Of a stretch of DNA of 64,000 nt, positions 26,901 to 35,317 are shown piece after piece. Under the pieces are notes generated by a model, which had not been told where the DNA came from, did no database searches, and saw nothing but the letters and a program-made list of their open reading frames with translations. The translations under genes were made by a program, and so were the position numbers. Source of the stretch: G963677085 sp963677085 (lineage in GTDB: Bacteria; Planctomycetota; Planctomycetia; Pirellulales; Thermoguttaceae). The stretch covers positions 310,001 through 374,000 of the forward strand of contig CAXXFH010000005.1 in the NCBI GenBank assembly GCA_963677085.2, read 5' to 3'. Numbering within the stretch: position 1 is the first letter of the stretch; each line of letters begins with the position of its first letter.

Positions 26901-28308
26901 TCGCCACGCCTTGCGATTGAAGTCGTTTCTGTAGCTCAGCGACGTCCACTTCCCGCGTGTTCAGTCGATCGGCCACGGCCATGGCGGCGGCGTTTCCGGC
27001 GGCTTGGCCAAGGGTCATCATCGTGCGGCAAAGACGACACGACGAGGCGGCAATGTGCGAAAAACTAGCCGCTCGACTGGCGATGAGCAGGTTTTGCACG
27101 CCGCGAGGCGTAAGGCAGCGATAGGGTACGCCGTAAGCTCCGTTGGGGACTTCATAGAGCCGCCCCTTGCGCCCGTGGAGGTCGACCGCGTGGTCGGTAA
27201 TCGTGATAATGTCGTCGTGTTTCTGGTTCTTCACGCCGGCTTGGCAATCGTTTTCGTTGAGAACGTAATCGCCCAAGATTCGGCGGGTTTCACGGACGCC
27301 GATTCGCGGTGCGATGCCTGCGATACACCAATTGCGGTAGTTTTTCAGGCCAAACCGTCGAACGTAGGAATGCTCTTCGTGAAGGTTTTGTAGCCAATAG
27401 AAATGTTCGAGCACGCGGCGTTGGCCTTCGTGCATGAGTTCACTGTATTGCTTTTCGAGCAGGGCATTGCCGTTGAGCATGTTGACCGCGTTGAGCAGCA
27501 AATCGCCGTTGGGAAGCTTGACAATGTGGGTGCCCTTGGAGCAAAGCCCCTGGGAAATGCCCTGGGGTAAATACCGCTTCTGTGGCGTGCCCGTGTCGGT
27601 AATCCGGTAGCAAAGCGTCAGGCCGTTGAGCCATAGTTCGGCTTGCTCGGGCGCCGAGGGTTCGTGGTAAAGCGACTTGGGGTCTTCTCCCAAGCCAAAC
27701 TCGCAACCGGCGTCGGCGCAGACATCGCCGTCGGCCGTACAATCGATGAAGATGTCGGCTTCGATAATCAAGTGTTTGCCGGCGAACCAGGCCTCGACGG
27801 CCACGATGCGGTCGTTTTCTACCAGGGCCTTGTAGAAGGTAGTGCCGAGCAGCGTGGTACACCTACCGGTCGCATCAAGCATTTCTCGGGCGGCGAAGTT
27901 GAACGCGCGAGGTTCAAACGGTAGTCCATGGCCTCCCTGTCGTGGTGCTCCACGGTCATAGTCGGCAAAGGTCACTCCCAGAGGATCCTTTTTCATTTCC
28001 TCGTACACGCGACGTGGCAGGCCGTCGGTGCCCACGGTCGGCTCCCAGGTGTGAACCCAGGCGTTGGTTGAAGTTCCGCCCAAGATCGATTCGCTTTCCA
28101 ACAGCCAGGTTTCGGCCCCCGCCCGGGTGGCAGCCAGTGCGGCGCCCGTACCACCGCTACCACCGCCGATGACACAAACCTGTGTCCGCACACGTTCCTC
28201 AGACGCGTGCTTGGCCAATGCGGCGGCGGGCGAAACCCTGGACAGCGCCAGCCCACCGCCGCCTGTCAACAAGGTCATGGCAGCAGTTCGGCGAGTGATT
28301 TTCGGCAT
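26887..28308 (-). CDS. Tat-exported FAD-dependent oxidoreductase
   Basis: The ATG at 28308 (AGAGGT at good spacing) gives 473 residues; the frame is open further upstream but lacks a ribosome binding site. A twin-arginine-like leader (ITRRTAAMTLLTGGGGLAL) precedes the FAD-binding motif VCVIGGGSGGTGAALAATRAGAETWLLE near residue 43. DIFIDCTADGDVCADAG near 190 and a C-terminal LLIASRAASFSHIAASSCRLCRTMMTLGQAAGNAAAMA are typical of the FAD-oxidoreductase family (Pfam FAD_oxidored) widespread in planctomycetes. It probably oxidises a carbohydrate or another exported substrate. A sigma-70-like promoter and a divergent IclR regulator lie upstream, suggesting that IclR controls it. Confidence 0.83.
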   Translation of the reverse strand: MPKITRRTAAMTLLTGGGGLALSRVSPAAALAKHASEERVRTQVCVIGGGSGGTGAALAATRAGAETWLLESESILGGTSTNAWVHTWEPTVGTDGLPRRVYEEMKKDPLGVTFADYDRGAPRQGGHGLPFEPRAFNFAAREMLDATGRCTTLLGTTFYKALVENDRIVAVEAWFAGKHLIIEADIFIDCTADGDVCADAGCEFGLGEDPKSLYHEPSAPEQAELWLNGLTLCYRITDTGTPQKRYLPQGISQGLCSKGTHIVKLPNGDLLLNAVNMLNGNALLEKQYSELMHEGQRRVLEHFYWLQNLHEEHSYVRRFGLKNYRNWCIAGIAPRIGVRETRRILGDYVLNENDCQAGVKNQKHDDIITITDHAVDLHGRKGRLYEVPNGAYGVPYRCLTPRGVQNLLIASRAASFSHIAASSCRLCRTMMTLGQAAGNAAAMAVADRLNTREVDVAELQKRLQSQGVAITTS

Positions 28309-28366
28309 GACGGACCTCTTTCGATTTCGTGGCCGACGGCCATTTGGCAGAAAACCTTTGACGTCG

Positions 28367-28395
28367 ATCTTATTCCGTGATAACGTAAATGTCAA
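28367..28395 (-). promoter_or_regulatory. Sigma-70-type promoter for the FAD oxidoreductase gene
   Basis: TTGACA (minus strand, 28395-28390), a 17-bp spacer and TAAGAT (28372-28367) give a strong promoter. The -35 lies in ATGTCAAACAT, a short inverted repeat that could be an IclR site. A matching GTTTGACAT stands in the divergent promoter. Confidence 0.7.
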
Positions 28396-28539
28396 ACATT
28401 GATCTACAGGTCAACCGCCAGCATTGTCAGGCCGCAATAACGTGGCATGGGTGGGTTTTTTCGAATACGGCGTCCGTTGAACGCGTCGCCAGAGAATTCG
28501 ATGCTGCGTGAGAGGTCAAAAAATCTACCCACAAAACGT
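28396..28539. other. Region between divergent promoters
   Basis: This is spacer DNA between the two sigma-70-like promoters that face away from each other. It likely holds further regulator sites, but no clear palindrome stands out. Confidence 0.4.
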
Positions 28540-28568
28540 TTGACATGTAGCCGGTCGTGTGATATAAG
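28540..28568 (+). promoter_or_regulatory. Sigma-70-type promoter for the IclR regulator gene
   Basis: TTGACA (28540-28545), a 17-bp spacer and TATAAG (28563-28568) form a near-consensus promoter on the plus strand, about 145 bp before the iclR-type start. The -35 context CGTTTGACAT repeats that of the divergent promoter. Confidence 0.75.
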
Positions 28569-28711
28569 AAACGACCGTAAGGGCGGCACGAGAGACCACT
28601 AGCCAACAGAGGGGGTCGCAGGCGGGTTGAACGCGTTTCGAGCCAATGAACGCGCCGAAAAACAGTCTGTCTCGACGGTTTACCACTCGATTCGCGTAAG
28701 GAAGCACAAAA

Positions 28712-29518
28712 ATGGCGAAAGCTACTGTCCGAGATTCCGCACCGGCCGACACCACGCGGTACCACGTTCCCAACCTGGACCGCGCCTTAATGATCCTCGA
28801 GTTCCTGGCCTCCGAGCCTCACGGTTGCGGCGTCAGCGAAATCGCTCGCCGCATGGAGTTGCCTAAGAACAGTGTCTTTCGCATCGTCTCCACGTTGCAC
28901 GCCCATGGGTATCTCAACCGCCGCGATAGCGATAAGACCTATCGCCTTAGTCGCAAGCTCTTGTCACTTGGCTACGCCGCGATCGACGAGCACAACCTCA
29001 TCGAGAAATCGATTCAAGTGATGCGCGAACTGCGCGACGCTTGCGACGAAACCACGCTGATCGGCACTCTTATCGACAACCAGGGCGTGGTGCTAGAGCA
29101 AGTCCCCAGCAATCAGCCCGTGAAGGTGCTGATCAAGATCGGCCACCACTTCCCGCTGCACACCGCCGCGCCGGGCAAGGCCATGTTGGCATTTCTGCCC
29201 GAGGACCAATGCGAAGCGATCCTCGACCAGATGCGTTTTACCAAGTTCACTGATCGAACAATTACCAGCAAGGCCGAATTTCGCAAGGAACTGGCCGAGG
29301 TGCGGCGTTTGGGCTACGCACTGGATCGCGGGGAAGAGCTAGAGACCTTGCACTGCGTGGCAGCTCCGATATTGGACCATCGCGGCCACCCAGTCGCCGG
29401 CATCTGGATCACCGGCCCCGCCTCTCGTTTGCGGAGCGAAGATTTCGAACGTCTGGGGCAACTCGTCAAAGACCACGCGATGCTTATTTCGGAGCGATTT
29501 GGGTATTCGTTGCTTTAA
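28712..29518 (+). CDS. IclR family transcriptional regulator
   Basis: The 268-residue protein has the IclR winged helix at residues about 20-85 (ALMILEFLASEPHGCGVSEIARRMELPKNSVFRIVSTL) and the C-terminal effector-binding domain (residues about 100-260, with HFPLHTAAPGKAMLAFLP, GYALDRGEELETLHCVAAPI and GHPVAGIWITGPASRL). AAGGAAG precedes the ATG. Such regulators respond to small catabolic intermediates. It lies between two FAD oxidoreductase genes, one divergent and one directly downstream, so it probably controls both; the effector is unknown. Confidence 0.88.
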   Translation: MAKATVRDSAPADTTRYHVPNLDRALMILEFLASEPHGCGVSEIARRMELPKNSVFRIVSTLHAHGYLNRRDSDKTYRLSRKLLSLGYAAIDEHNLIEKSIQVMRELRDACDETTLIGTLIDNQGVVLEQVPSNQPVKVLIKIGHHFPLHTAAPGKAMLAFLPEDQCEAILDQMRFTKFTDRTITSKAEFRKELAEVRRLGYALDRGEELETLHCVAAPILDHRGHPVAGIWITGPASRLRSEDFERLGQLVKDHAMLISERFGYSLL

Positions 29519-29547
29519 TGACCCGAAACTTACACACGAGGTGCCTC

Positions 29548-31545
29548 ATGAAGTGTCAGATCGCATTTGAACGATTGCTTGTTTCCATCGCCGTCGCATT
29601 TTGCGCAGTACCCCTGTACGCCGAGGACACGGAAAAGGCACTCTGGATCGAGGCGGAGTCTTTCGACACGCTTGGCGGCTGGCTGATTGATCAGCAGTCG
29701 ATGGATCAGATGGGATCGCCCTATGTGATGGCACATGGCATGGGCGTGCCAGTAGAAGACGCAGAGACTGTCTGTTCTATCCCGGAGACTGGTGAGTGGT
29801 TCGTCTGGGTGCGCACACGCGACTGGACGGCTCCCTGGAAGCGAGGTAAGCCAGGAGGTGTCTTCAAGGTCGTCATTGATGGGCACGCCTTGCCTGATAT
29901 CTTGGGAACAAACGGCAGTCCGTGGGGATGGCAGAAGGCGGGCGCGATTACTTTGGAAAAAGGTAAGGCAAAAATAGCCCTACACGATTTGACCGGCTTC
30001 AACGGTCGTTGCGATGCTTTGTATTTGACACGGGACTCGAACTCCCAGCCTGAAAACGACAAACAGAAACTTGCCGAGTTCCGTAGAAGAATTACGAAAA
30101 TCGTCTGTAAAGACGACCCTGTCGTGTATGACTTGGCAGTTGCCGGAGGCGGTGTTTCTGGAATTTGCACAGCGATCGCCGCGATTCGGACGGGCTCGAA
30201 GGTCGTCCTCATTCAAGACCGCCCTGTCCTTGGTGGAAACAACAGTTCCGAGATCCGCGTTCCCCTGGGCGGCTACATTCATATGCCTCCCTACCCTCAA
30301 TTGGGCAACGTCGTCGAAGAAATCGCTCCCATTACAGGCCGACCTGGGGTCCTTCCGCCTGAGTTTTACGAGGATACTCGCAAGGAAAATATCTTTCGGA
30401 CCTGTCCTAGCAACCGATGCCGGCTCGTCTTGAATACGCGCGTCATCGGCGTGGAAAAAGACAAGGACGATCCACAAAAAATCGCTGCCTATATCGCACG
30501 AAACGTCCATACTGGCGCCGAAACTCGATTTCGCGCAAAACTCTTCGCCGATTGCACGGGCGACGCGGTTATCGCACGTATGATGGGAGCGGAGGTCATG
30601 TACGGCCGCGAATCGCGGGATAAGTACAACGAGTCGCTCGCGCCGTTAGAAGGCGACAAGGAAGTCATGGGCATGTCGGTCATCTGGCGGTCGAAGTCGG
30701 CCGACACGTCCACCTCGTTTCCCGACATCGACTGGGGGATCGAGTTCAACGAGGACAACGTCTATTACGTCCGTAGTGGCGACTGGGAATGGGAGACTGG
30801 TCAGTATCGCAATCAAGCAGAAGAAACGGAGTACATCCGTGACTATGGACTGATGACCATCTTCGCAAACTGGTCTTACTTAAAAAACCACTCGAAACGC
30901 AAGGCAGAATGGGCGCGGGATACGCTTTCTTGGATTTCCCCTCTTGGCGGAAAGCGGGAGAGTTATCGTGTGGTCGGCGATCATGTACTAACCCAAAACG
31001 ACATTGAAAACGATGTGATTTATCCGGATGCAACGGCTTCGACTACCTGGAGCTTGGACCTACATTTTCCCGATCCGGAACACATCGCAAAGTTTAAAGA
31101 ACCGTTCCGCTCGTGTGCGTATCATCGCCACCTTATCAAACCATATCCTGTGCCGTATCGCTGTCTGTATGCAAAGGATGTTAAAAATCTCTTTCTGGCG
31201 GGACGTCATATTAGCGCGTCACACGTTGCCTTTAGCTCTGTGCGAGTGATGCGCACTCTCGGTTTGCTCGGCGAAGTGGCGGGAATGGCCGCCACGATCT
31301 GTGCAAAAGAGGGTATCTATCCACGGGATGTTTACGAATCCCGATTGGACGAGTTGAAGAAGATGATGGAAAAGGGCGTGCCGGCTGCCGGGATTTATCA
31401 CAATGGCGGCGTCGGTTTCAGAAGCGAATGGTACCACTTCAAAGAGATCGGGCACCTCGGTGTTTACCCCCATCCGGACGGAAGGCTAAACGATCCGAAG
31501 GTCAAGGAGAGAGTTGAGGCGTTGGGTGTCCAACACACGAAGTAA
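29548..31545 (+). CDS. Secreted FAD-dependent oxidoreductase with N-terminal carbohydrate-binding-like domain
   Basis: The ATG at 29548 follows GAGGTG at good spacing, giving 665 residues; an ATG at 29518 overlapping the IclR stop is the alternative. A signal peptide (FERLLVSIAVAFCAVPLYA) is followed by an extra domain of about 140 residues (LWIEAESFD, GEWFVWVRTRDW, GRCDALYLTRD) that looks like a carbohydrate-binding beta-sandwich. From residue about 195 the FAD fold starts with LAVAGGGVSGICTAIAAIR, and KNLFLAGRHISASHVAFSSVRVMRTLG near the end is typical of the FAD_oxidored family. It is probably co-transcribed with the IclR gene and likely acts on a sugar or glycan outside the cytoplasm. Confidence 0.85.
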   Translation: MKCQIAFERLLVSIAVAFCAVPLYAEDTEKALWIEAESFDTLGGWLIDQQSMDQMGSPYVMAHGMGVPVEDAETVCSIPETGEWFVWVRTRDWTAPWKRGKPGGVFKVVIDGHALPDILGTNGSPWGWQKAGAITLEKGKAKIALHDLTGFNGRCDALYLTRDSNSQPENDKQKLAEFRRRITKIVCKDDPVVYDLAVAGGGVSGICTAIAAIRTGSKVVLIQDRPVLGGNNSSEIRVPLGGYIHMPPYPQLGNVVEEIAPITGRPGVLPPEFYEDTRKENIFRTCPSNRCRLVLNTRVIGVEKDKDDPQKIAAYIARNVHTGAETRFRAKLFADCTGDAVIARMMGAEVMYGRESRDKYNESLAPLEGDKEVMGMSVIWRSKSADTSTSFPDIDWGIEFNEDNVYYVRSGDWEWETGQYRNQAEETEYIRDYGLMTIFANWSYLKNHSKRKAEWARDTLSWISPLGGKRESYRVVGDHVLTQNDIENDVIYPDATASTTWSLDLHFPDPEHIAKFKEPFRSCAYHRHLIKPYPVPYRCLYAKDVKNLFLAGRHISASHVAFSSVRVMRTLGLLGEVAGMAATICAKEGIYPRDVYESRLDELKKMMEKGVPAAGIYHNGGVGFRSEWYHFKEIGHLGVYPHPDGRLNDPKVKERVEALGVQHTK

Positions 31546-31702
31546 TCGACCGGTGCATCGCCTGTTTGATCATATTGTTCAGTTGGGTATCTCCTAGCTG
31601 AAAGCCCGCAAATGCGTACGGAACGAGAGTGTTTTCGTCGAATCGTTCTCAGGTCCGTAAACGTTTATCTGTTTCTTTCCTGTGTTATGGAGGTTAGTTG
31701 CC

Positions 31703-32479
31703 ATGGTCTCGCGATGCTTACCCCCGACTGTCTTAGTTTTTATCTGTAGCGCGATCGGTTCGGTTGTTGCGTTACCGGCACGGGCGGACATCCTTCAGGC
31801 TACGCTCGTCGAAGACACCTATGTGAGAAGTGGTGCCAGCGGCACGAACTTCAACGGTGACAGTGACCTGGGGTTCGAGATCTTTGTCCGCAATGCCGGT
31901 AGTACCAGTTCGTACAACCGGTTGGGGTTGGTGCAGTTCGTGTTGCCGCAACTTCCGTCTGGGATAGTTGCCAGCGACGTCATTGCGGCGGAGCTTGCGG
32001 GAACGATCGCCCACAACAAAACGACAAATCCAGACCTTTACGTTCTTGGCCTGAGTGTCAACCCCGATCTGACAAAGGTCACCTACGACGATTTGCTGGA
32101 TACTAGCGGCAACGGTGTAATCACCGGCATCGACGGCTCCTCGTATGACTTCATCTATGGCAACAACGCCACGGTGTTTGACGATCTCTGGGAGATCGAC
32201 GCCAACGTTGACGAGGTTGACAAGAGGGTGACGTACGAAGACGAGTTGGCCAGCGGCGGTTTGCTGAGTTTCATCCGAGATAACATCAGTACTACGGAAT
32301 CGAAGACGATCACCCTCGCCCTCGGGCCGCACGGAACAACCGACTTCCAGTTCTACTCGCAAGAGACCATGCCCGCGATGTCGCTGAAGCTAACCACTGT
32401 GCCGGAACCGAGTTCGATGGTTCTGGCCGCTCTCGGCGTGTTGCTGGGACTGGTTGCCATCTACCGACGGTGGTGGTGA
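31703..32479 (+). CDS. PEP-CTERM sorting domain protein with DNRLRE/CBM96-like domain
   Basis: The ATG at 31703 follows GGAGGT, giving 258 residues. A signal peptide ends near ARAD. The body starts with EDTYVRSGASGTNFNGDSDLGF and has beta-rich repeats recalling the DNRLRE/CBM96 domain (VQFVLPQLPSGIVASDVIAAEL). The C-terminus carries VPEPSSMVLAALGVLLG, a membrane segment and a basic tail, which is the PEP-CTERM signal cleaved by an exosortase during export. It is thus a surface or matrix protein of unknown binding target. No exosortase gene is in the window. Confidence 0.82.
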   Translation: MVSRCLPPTVLVFICSAIGSVVALPARADILQATLVEDTYVRSGASGTNFNGDSDLGFEIFVRNAGSTSSYNRLGLVQFVLPQLPSGIVASDVIAAELAGTIAHNKTTNPDLYVLGLSVNPDLTKVTYDDLLDTSGNGVITGIDGSSYDFIYGNNATVFDDLWEIDANVDEVDKRVTYEDELASGGLLSFIRDNISTTESKTITLALGPHGTTDFQFYSQETMPAMSLKLTTVPEPSSMVLAALGVLLGLVAIYRRWW

Positions 32480-32778
32480 GTTGCACAACTTATTGGAGGC
32501 TGCATTGCTTGTGGAACGAGGGCGACCAACGGAAGCCCGGCTCGCGGGGGCGGGGCGTAACGCAGTGTTCCACAATCAACCGCGGAGTCAATAATCCCCG
32601 CCTCCGTAAATTTTCGGTCGCGGTGTAGAGAAACTCAGCGAATTTGCGAACTCGTAACGTGATGCTCGATGTGGTGACGGTCTTGGACTTACCATTCACA
32701 CGACGGACATAAAATCCGGAATTGTAATTCATTTTTCGTGTGGGTCCCAAACACATATGCAACCGTGTGAGGGGTAAC
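32480..32778. other. Intergenic region, no gene seen
   Basis: This region carries GC-rich inverted segments (around 32535-32555, GGGGGCGGGG) after the PEP-CTERM gene and the promoter of the DUF1559 gene. No clear -35/-10 pair or RNA gene could be identified. Confidence 0.4.
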
Positions 32779-33681
32779 ATGAATAATCGTGCGTGGCGTG
32801 CATTTACCCTTGTCGAATTACTGGTGGTGATCGCTATTATTGGGATTTTGATCGCGCTGCTCTTGCCGGCGGTGCAATCGGCCCGAGAGGCGGCGCGACG
32901 GATGCAGTGCAGCAACAACCTTCGGCAGTTGGGCTTGGCGCTGCACAATTACCACACAGCGTTGGGAATATTTCCACCCGGGGGAATTCAAGACAACCAA
33001 CTGAGTTTTCTAGTGATGCTTTTGCCCTATTTGGAGCAGAAGTCACTGTACGACCAAGTGGATTTCCGCAGCGGCACCTATCTTTCGGCAGGAAAACTGG
33101 ATATTGCATTGACATCCATTCCCTGTCTGCTTTGTCCGAGTTGTCCCCAAGTGTACTCGAACCTCTATTTATTCAACTACGAGGAGTATTGGCCCAGCAA
33201 CGACTCGTCCGGCCAAAACACCTACACTACGCACTATGTGGGTGTGATGGGGCCGCGCGGCACGAACATGTTCACAGGTGTGGCCTACGAAACGACCGCC
33301 GCAGGATGCGGTGCAATGGCCACGCAGGGCCTACTTTACGCCGACAGTCACGTACGGCTTCGCGATGTTACCGATGGCTCATCGAATACCTTTGCCGTTG
33401 GCGAGGTCTCCTGGATCGGCTACGAAAAATACCGCGCCTGGGTTCGCGGGGCAAGCGGATTATGCTTGGGTAGCACAAAAAGTGTACAAGAGCCAATTAA
33501 CGCAGGAGCGACGTATGGTGAATTCAACAACGGCGAGTTCGGCAGCGAGCACCCAGGTGGCACTCACTTCTTAATGGCCGATGGTTCCGTCCAATTCGTT
33601 TCAGAGACAATCGACGATAGCGTCTATCGCGCGACCGCCAGTCGTAACGGTGGTGAGTTAGAGACAGCCAGCGGCGGCTAA
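32779..33681 (+). CDS. DUF1559 domain protein (pilin-like N-terminus)
   Basis: The ATG at 32779 (GAGGGG upstream) gives 300 residues. The short basic leader ends at the type IV pilin/pseudopilin processing motif AFTLVELLVVIAIIGILIAL, followed by PAVQSAREAARRMQCSNNLRQ, the invariant start of planctomycete DUF1559 proteins. The C-terminus has the family's HPGGTHFLMADGSVQFVSE. These abundant proteins probably form or attach to surface filaments after prepilin peptidase processing; individual roles are unknown. It is the first of three DUF1559 genes in this window. Confidence 0.93.
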   Translation: MNNRAWRAFTLVELLVVIAIIGILIALLLPAVQSAREAARRMQCSNNLRQLGLALHNYHTALGIFPPGGIQDNQLSFLVMLLPYLEQKSLYDQVDFRSGTYLSAGKLDIALTSIPCLLCPSCPQVYSNLYLFNYEEYWPSNDSSGQNTYTTHYVGVMGPRGTNMFTGVAYETTAAGCGAMATQGLLYADSHVRLRDVTDGSSNTFAVGEVSWIGYEKYRAWVRGASGLCLGSTKSVQEPINAGATYGEFNNGEFGSEHPGGTHFLMADGSVQFVSETIDDSVYRATASRNGGELETASGG

Positions 33682-33747
33682 TCGACTGCCGCCTGACTAG
33701 ATGAGACGAGTCCGCGAGGGACGTGAGGGCGAACCTGCCGTCCGTGA

Positions 33748-33852
33748 TCGCCGAGAATTACTGTCACCCCCGAGACATCGGGCCTGACAGCCGAGGTCGA
33801 GCTTGGCAAAACCAACCACTTCGACTTCCAACTCACCGACCAGCAACCGTAA
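33748..33852 (+). pseudogene. 3' remnant of a carboxypeptidase-regulatory-like lipoprotein gene
   Basis: This frame reads ITVTPETSGLTAEVELGK then NHFDFQLTDQQP and a stop, and resembles the C-termini of the lipoproteins at 34063 and 48891 (ITVEVKPGINDPVTIELKDN in the latter). A TGA stands immediately upstream in frame (33745-33747), so no intact gene remains. It looks like the tail of a lost copy between the DUF1559 gene and the intact lipoprotein gene. The rest of 33682-34062 shows nothing recognisable. Confidence 0.45.
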
Positions 33853-34062
33853 TTCCCACCGGGCAACGCCGCCACGTTGACGATTTCGAAGAGCGTGAGT
33901 ATATTGCGCTGGTCACGCTTGTCTGTCTGAGTTGGTTCCACGTGCTGATTGCGGGTGACTGCCTTGCCGCTTGGCGGGGCAGTGTGCCGTCTATCGATCA
34001 GAGCGTGGTTGGTTCCTGGGGGCATCACGTCAAGAGCTTAGTCAAAGCCTGCGGAGGGAAAA

Positions 34063-34560
34063 ATGTACATGTGCCCGAGCGATTTGCGAGTAGCACGTTG
34101 GAACAGAGCAGCGCACACAGGCCCGTTTTCTCGAATGACGGGCTTTTTGCTTTTGGGGGCGATGCTGGCGGCCGGCGGTCTGGGTGGTTGCGGCGGATGC
34201 GACCAACTTCCGACCGGGCCGGTCGAAGGCAAAGTTTTCTATAAGGGCGAGCCGCTGAAGTTTGGTAGCGTGCTTTTTCAACCGGAAGCAGGCCCGCCGG
34301 GCCGCGGTCAGATTCAGCCCGACGGCAGCTTCGTTATCTCGACCTATGGCAACGGCGACGGCGCTATTCTCGGCCCCAATAAGGTGCGCATTACCTGTTC
34401 CGAGACCCAGGACCCGAACTACCAGCAGGTGCCAACGGAGGGCGAAATGGCGGTCGGCAAGTCGCTGATTCCCAAGAAGTACACCCGAGCGGAAACTAGC
34501 AAGATCGAAGTGATCGTGAAAGAAAAGAACGATCCACTGACGTTCGAGTTGACGGATTGA
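34063..34560 (+). CDS. Carboxypeptidase-regulatory-like lipoprotein (planctomycete type)
   Basis: The ATG at 34063 sits 5 bp after GGAGG, giving 165 residues with a long n-region. A hydrophobic stretch (GFLLLGAMLAAGGLGGC) ends in a lipobox-like LGGC, so the protein is probably lipid-anchored. The mature part starts PVEGKVFYKGEPLKFGSVLFQP and has QIQPDGSFVISTYGNGDGAILG, the transthyretin/carboxypeptidase-regulatory beta-sandwich pattern. IPKKYTRAETSKIEVIV near the end matches its paralogue at 48891. Such small lipoproteins commonly follow DUF1559 genes; their function is unknown. A start at 34135 would give a more normal signal peptide but lacks a good ribosome binding site. Confidence 0.82.
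   Translation: MYMCPSDLRVARWNRAAHTGPFSRMTGFLLLGAMLAAGGLGGCGGCDQLPTGPVEGKVFYKGEPLKFGSVLFQPEAGPPGRGQIQPDGSFVISTYGNGDGAILGPNKVRITCSETQDPNYQQVPTEGEMAVGKSLIPKKYTRAETSKIEVIVKEKNDPLTFELTD
34121..34148 (+). terminator. Terminator-like hairpin at the 5' end of the lipoprotein gene
   Basis: GCCCGT (34121-34126) and ACGGGC (34138-34143) form a hairpin with an 11-base loop, directly followed by TTTTT and soon by TTTT. It lies inside the first 30 codons and overlaps an alternative ATG at 34135. It could be a leftover terminator or an attenuator. Confidence 0.4.
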
Positions 34561-34594
34561 CCCTGGCGGCACGGTTCTCATTTCGGTGGAAACG

Positions 34595-35302
34595 ATGGAT
34601 CGCCGATACCTCGCCTTCGATATCGAGATTGCCAAGATTCTTCCTGCGGAGGTAAGCGATCTGAAGGCACACCGACCGCTGGGAATTACCTGCGCTGCCA
34701 CGCTTGCTGAAGGCGATGCTGAGGCTCGTTTGTGGTTTACAAAGGAGTCAAACAGCTGGCCTGCGCCGACCATGAGTCGCGACGATCTGTCGGAGTTGGT
34801 CGACTTTTTGTCGGCTCAGGTCGAGGCGGGTTTCACGATCCTTACATGGAATGGGTTGGGCTTCGACTTCGATATTCTGGCTGAAGAGTCGGGACGCCAC
34901 GACGACTGCAAACGTTTGGCGTTGGGCCATGTGGACATGATGTTCCATGTTTTCTGCGAAAAGGGGTTTCCGGTGGGCCTCGATGCCGCCGCTCAGGGAA
35001 TGGGCGTGCGCGGCAAACCGCCGGGAATGAGTGGCGTTTTGGCGCCAGAGCTTTGGGCCGCCGGGAAAACATCCGAAGTCTTGGACTATGTGGCCCATGA
35101 TTGCGAGATCACGCTCGAAGTGGCCGCCGTCAGCCGACAGCGCAGCGATTTCGCGTGGATAACACGCCGTGGCTCGCGGAGCCGGTTGCCTCTTCGGTCG
35201 GGGTGGCTGACGGTCGAACAAGCCTTGCGACTACCCAAGCCCGATACGTCGTGGATGACATCCCCCATGCCGCGGACACACTTTACCGGCTGGTTGCGCT
35301 GA
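34595..35302 (+). CDS. Predicted DEDD 3'-5' exonuclease (RNase H-like fold)
   Basis: The ATG at 34595 gives 235 residues; a GTG at 34586 is an alternative. YLAFDIEIAK at residues 5-14 supplies the first Asp-x-Glu, LTWNGLGFDFDIL near residue 85 the second Asp, and YVAHDCEITLEV near 168 the last Asp of the DEDD set. The C-terminal part is a conserved tail seen in planctomycete members (PLRSGWLTVEQALRLPKPDTSWM). It probably degrades DNA or RNA from 3' ends in the cytoplasm; the substrate is unknown. It converges with the sialidase-like gene, 15 bp apart. Confidence 0.75.
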   Translation: MDRRYLAFDIEIAKILPAEVSDLKAHRPLGITCAATLAEGDAEARLWFTKESNSWPAPTMSRDDLSELVDFLSAQVEAGFTILTWNGLGFDFDILAEESGRHDDCKRLALGHVDMMFHVFCEKGFPVGLDAAAQGMGVRGKPPGMSGVLAPELWAAGKTSEVLDYVAHDCEITLEVAAVSRQRSDFAWITRRGSRSRLPLRSGWLTVEQALRLPKPDTSWMTSPMPRTHFTGWLR

Positions 35303-35317
35303 AGCCAAAACTTCCAA

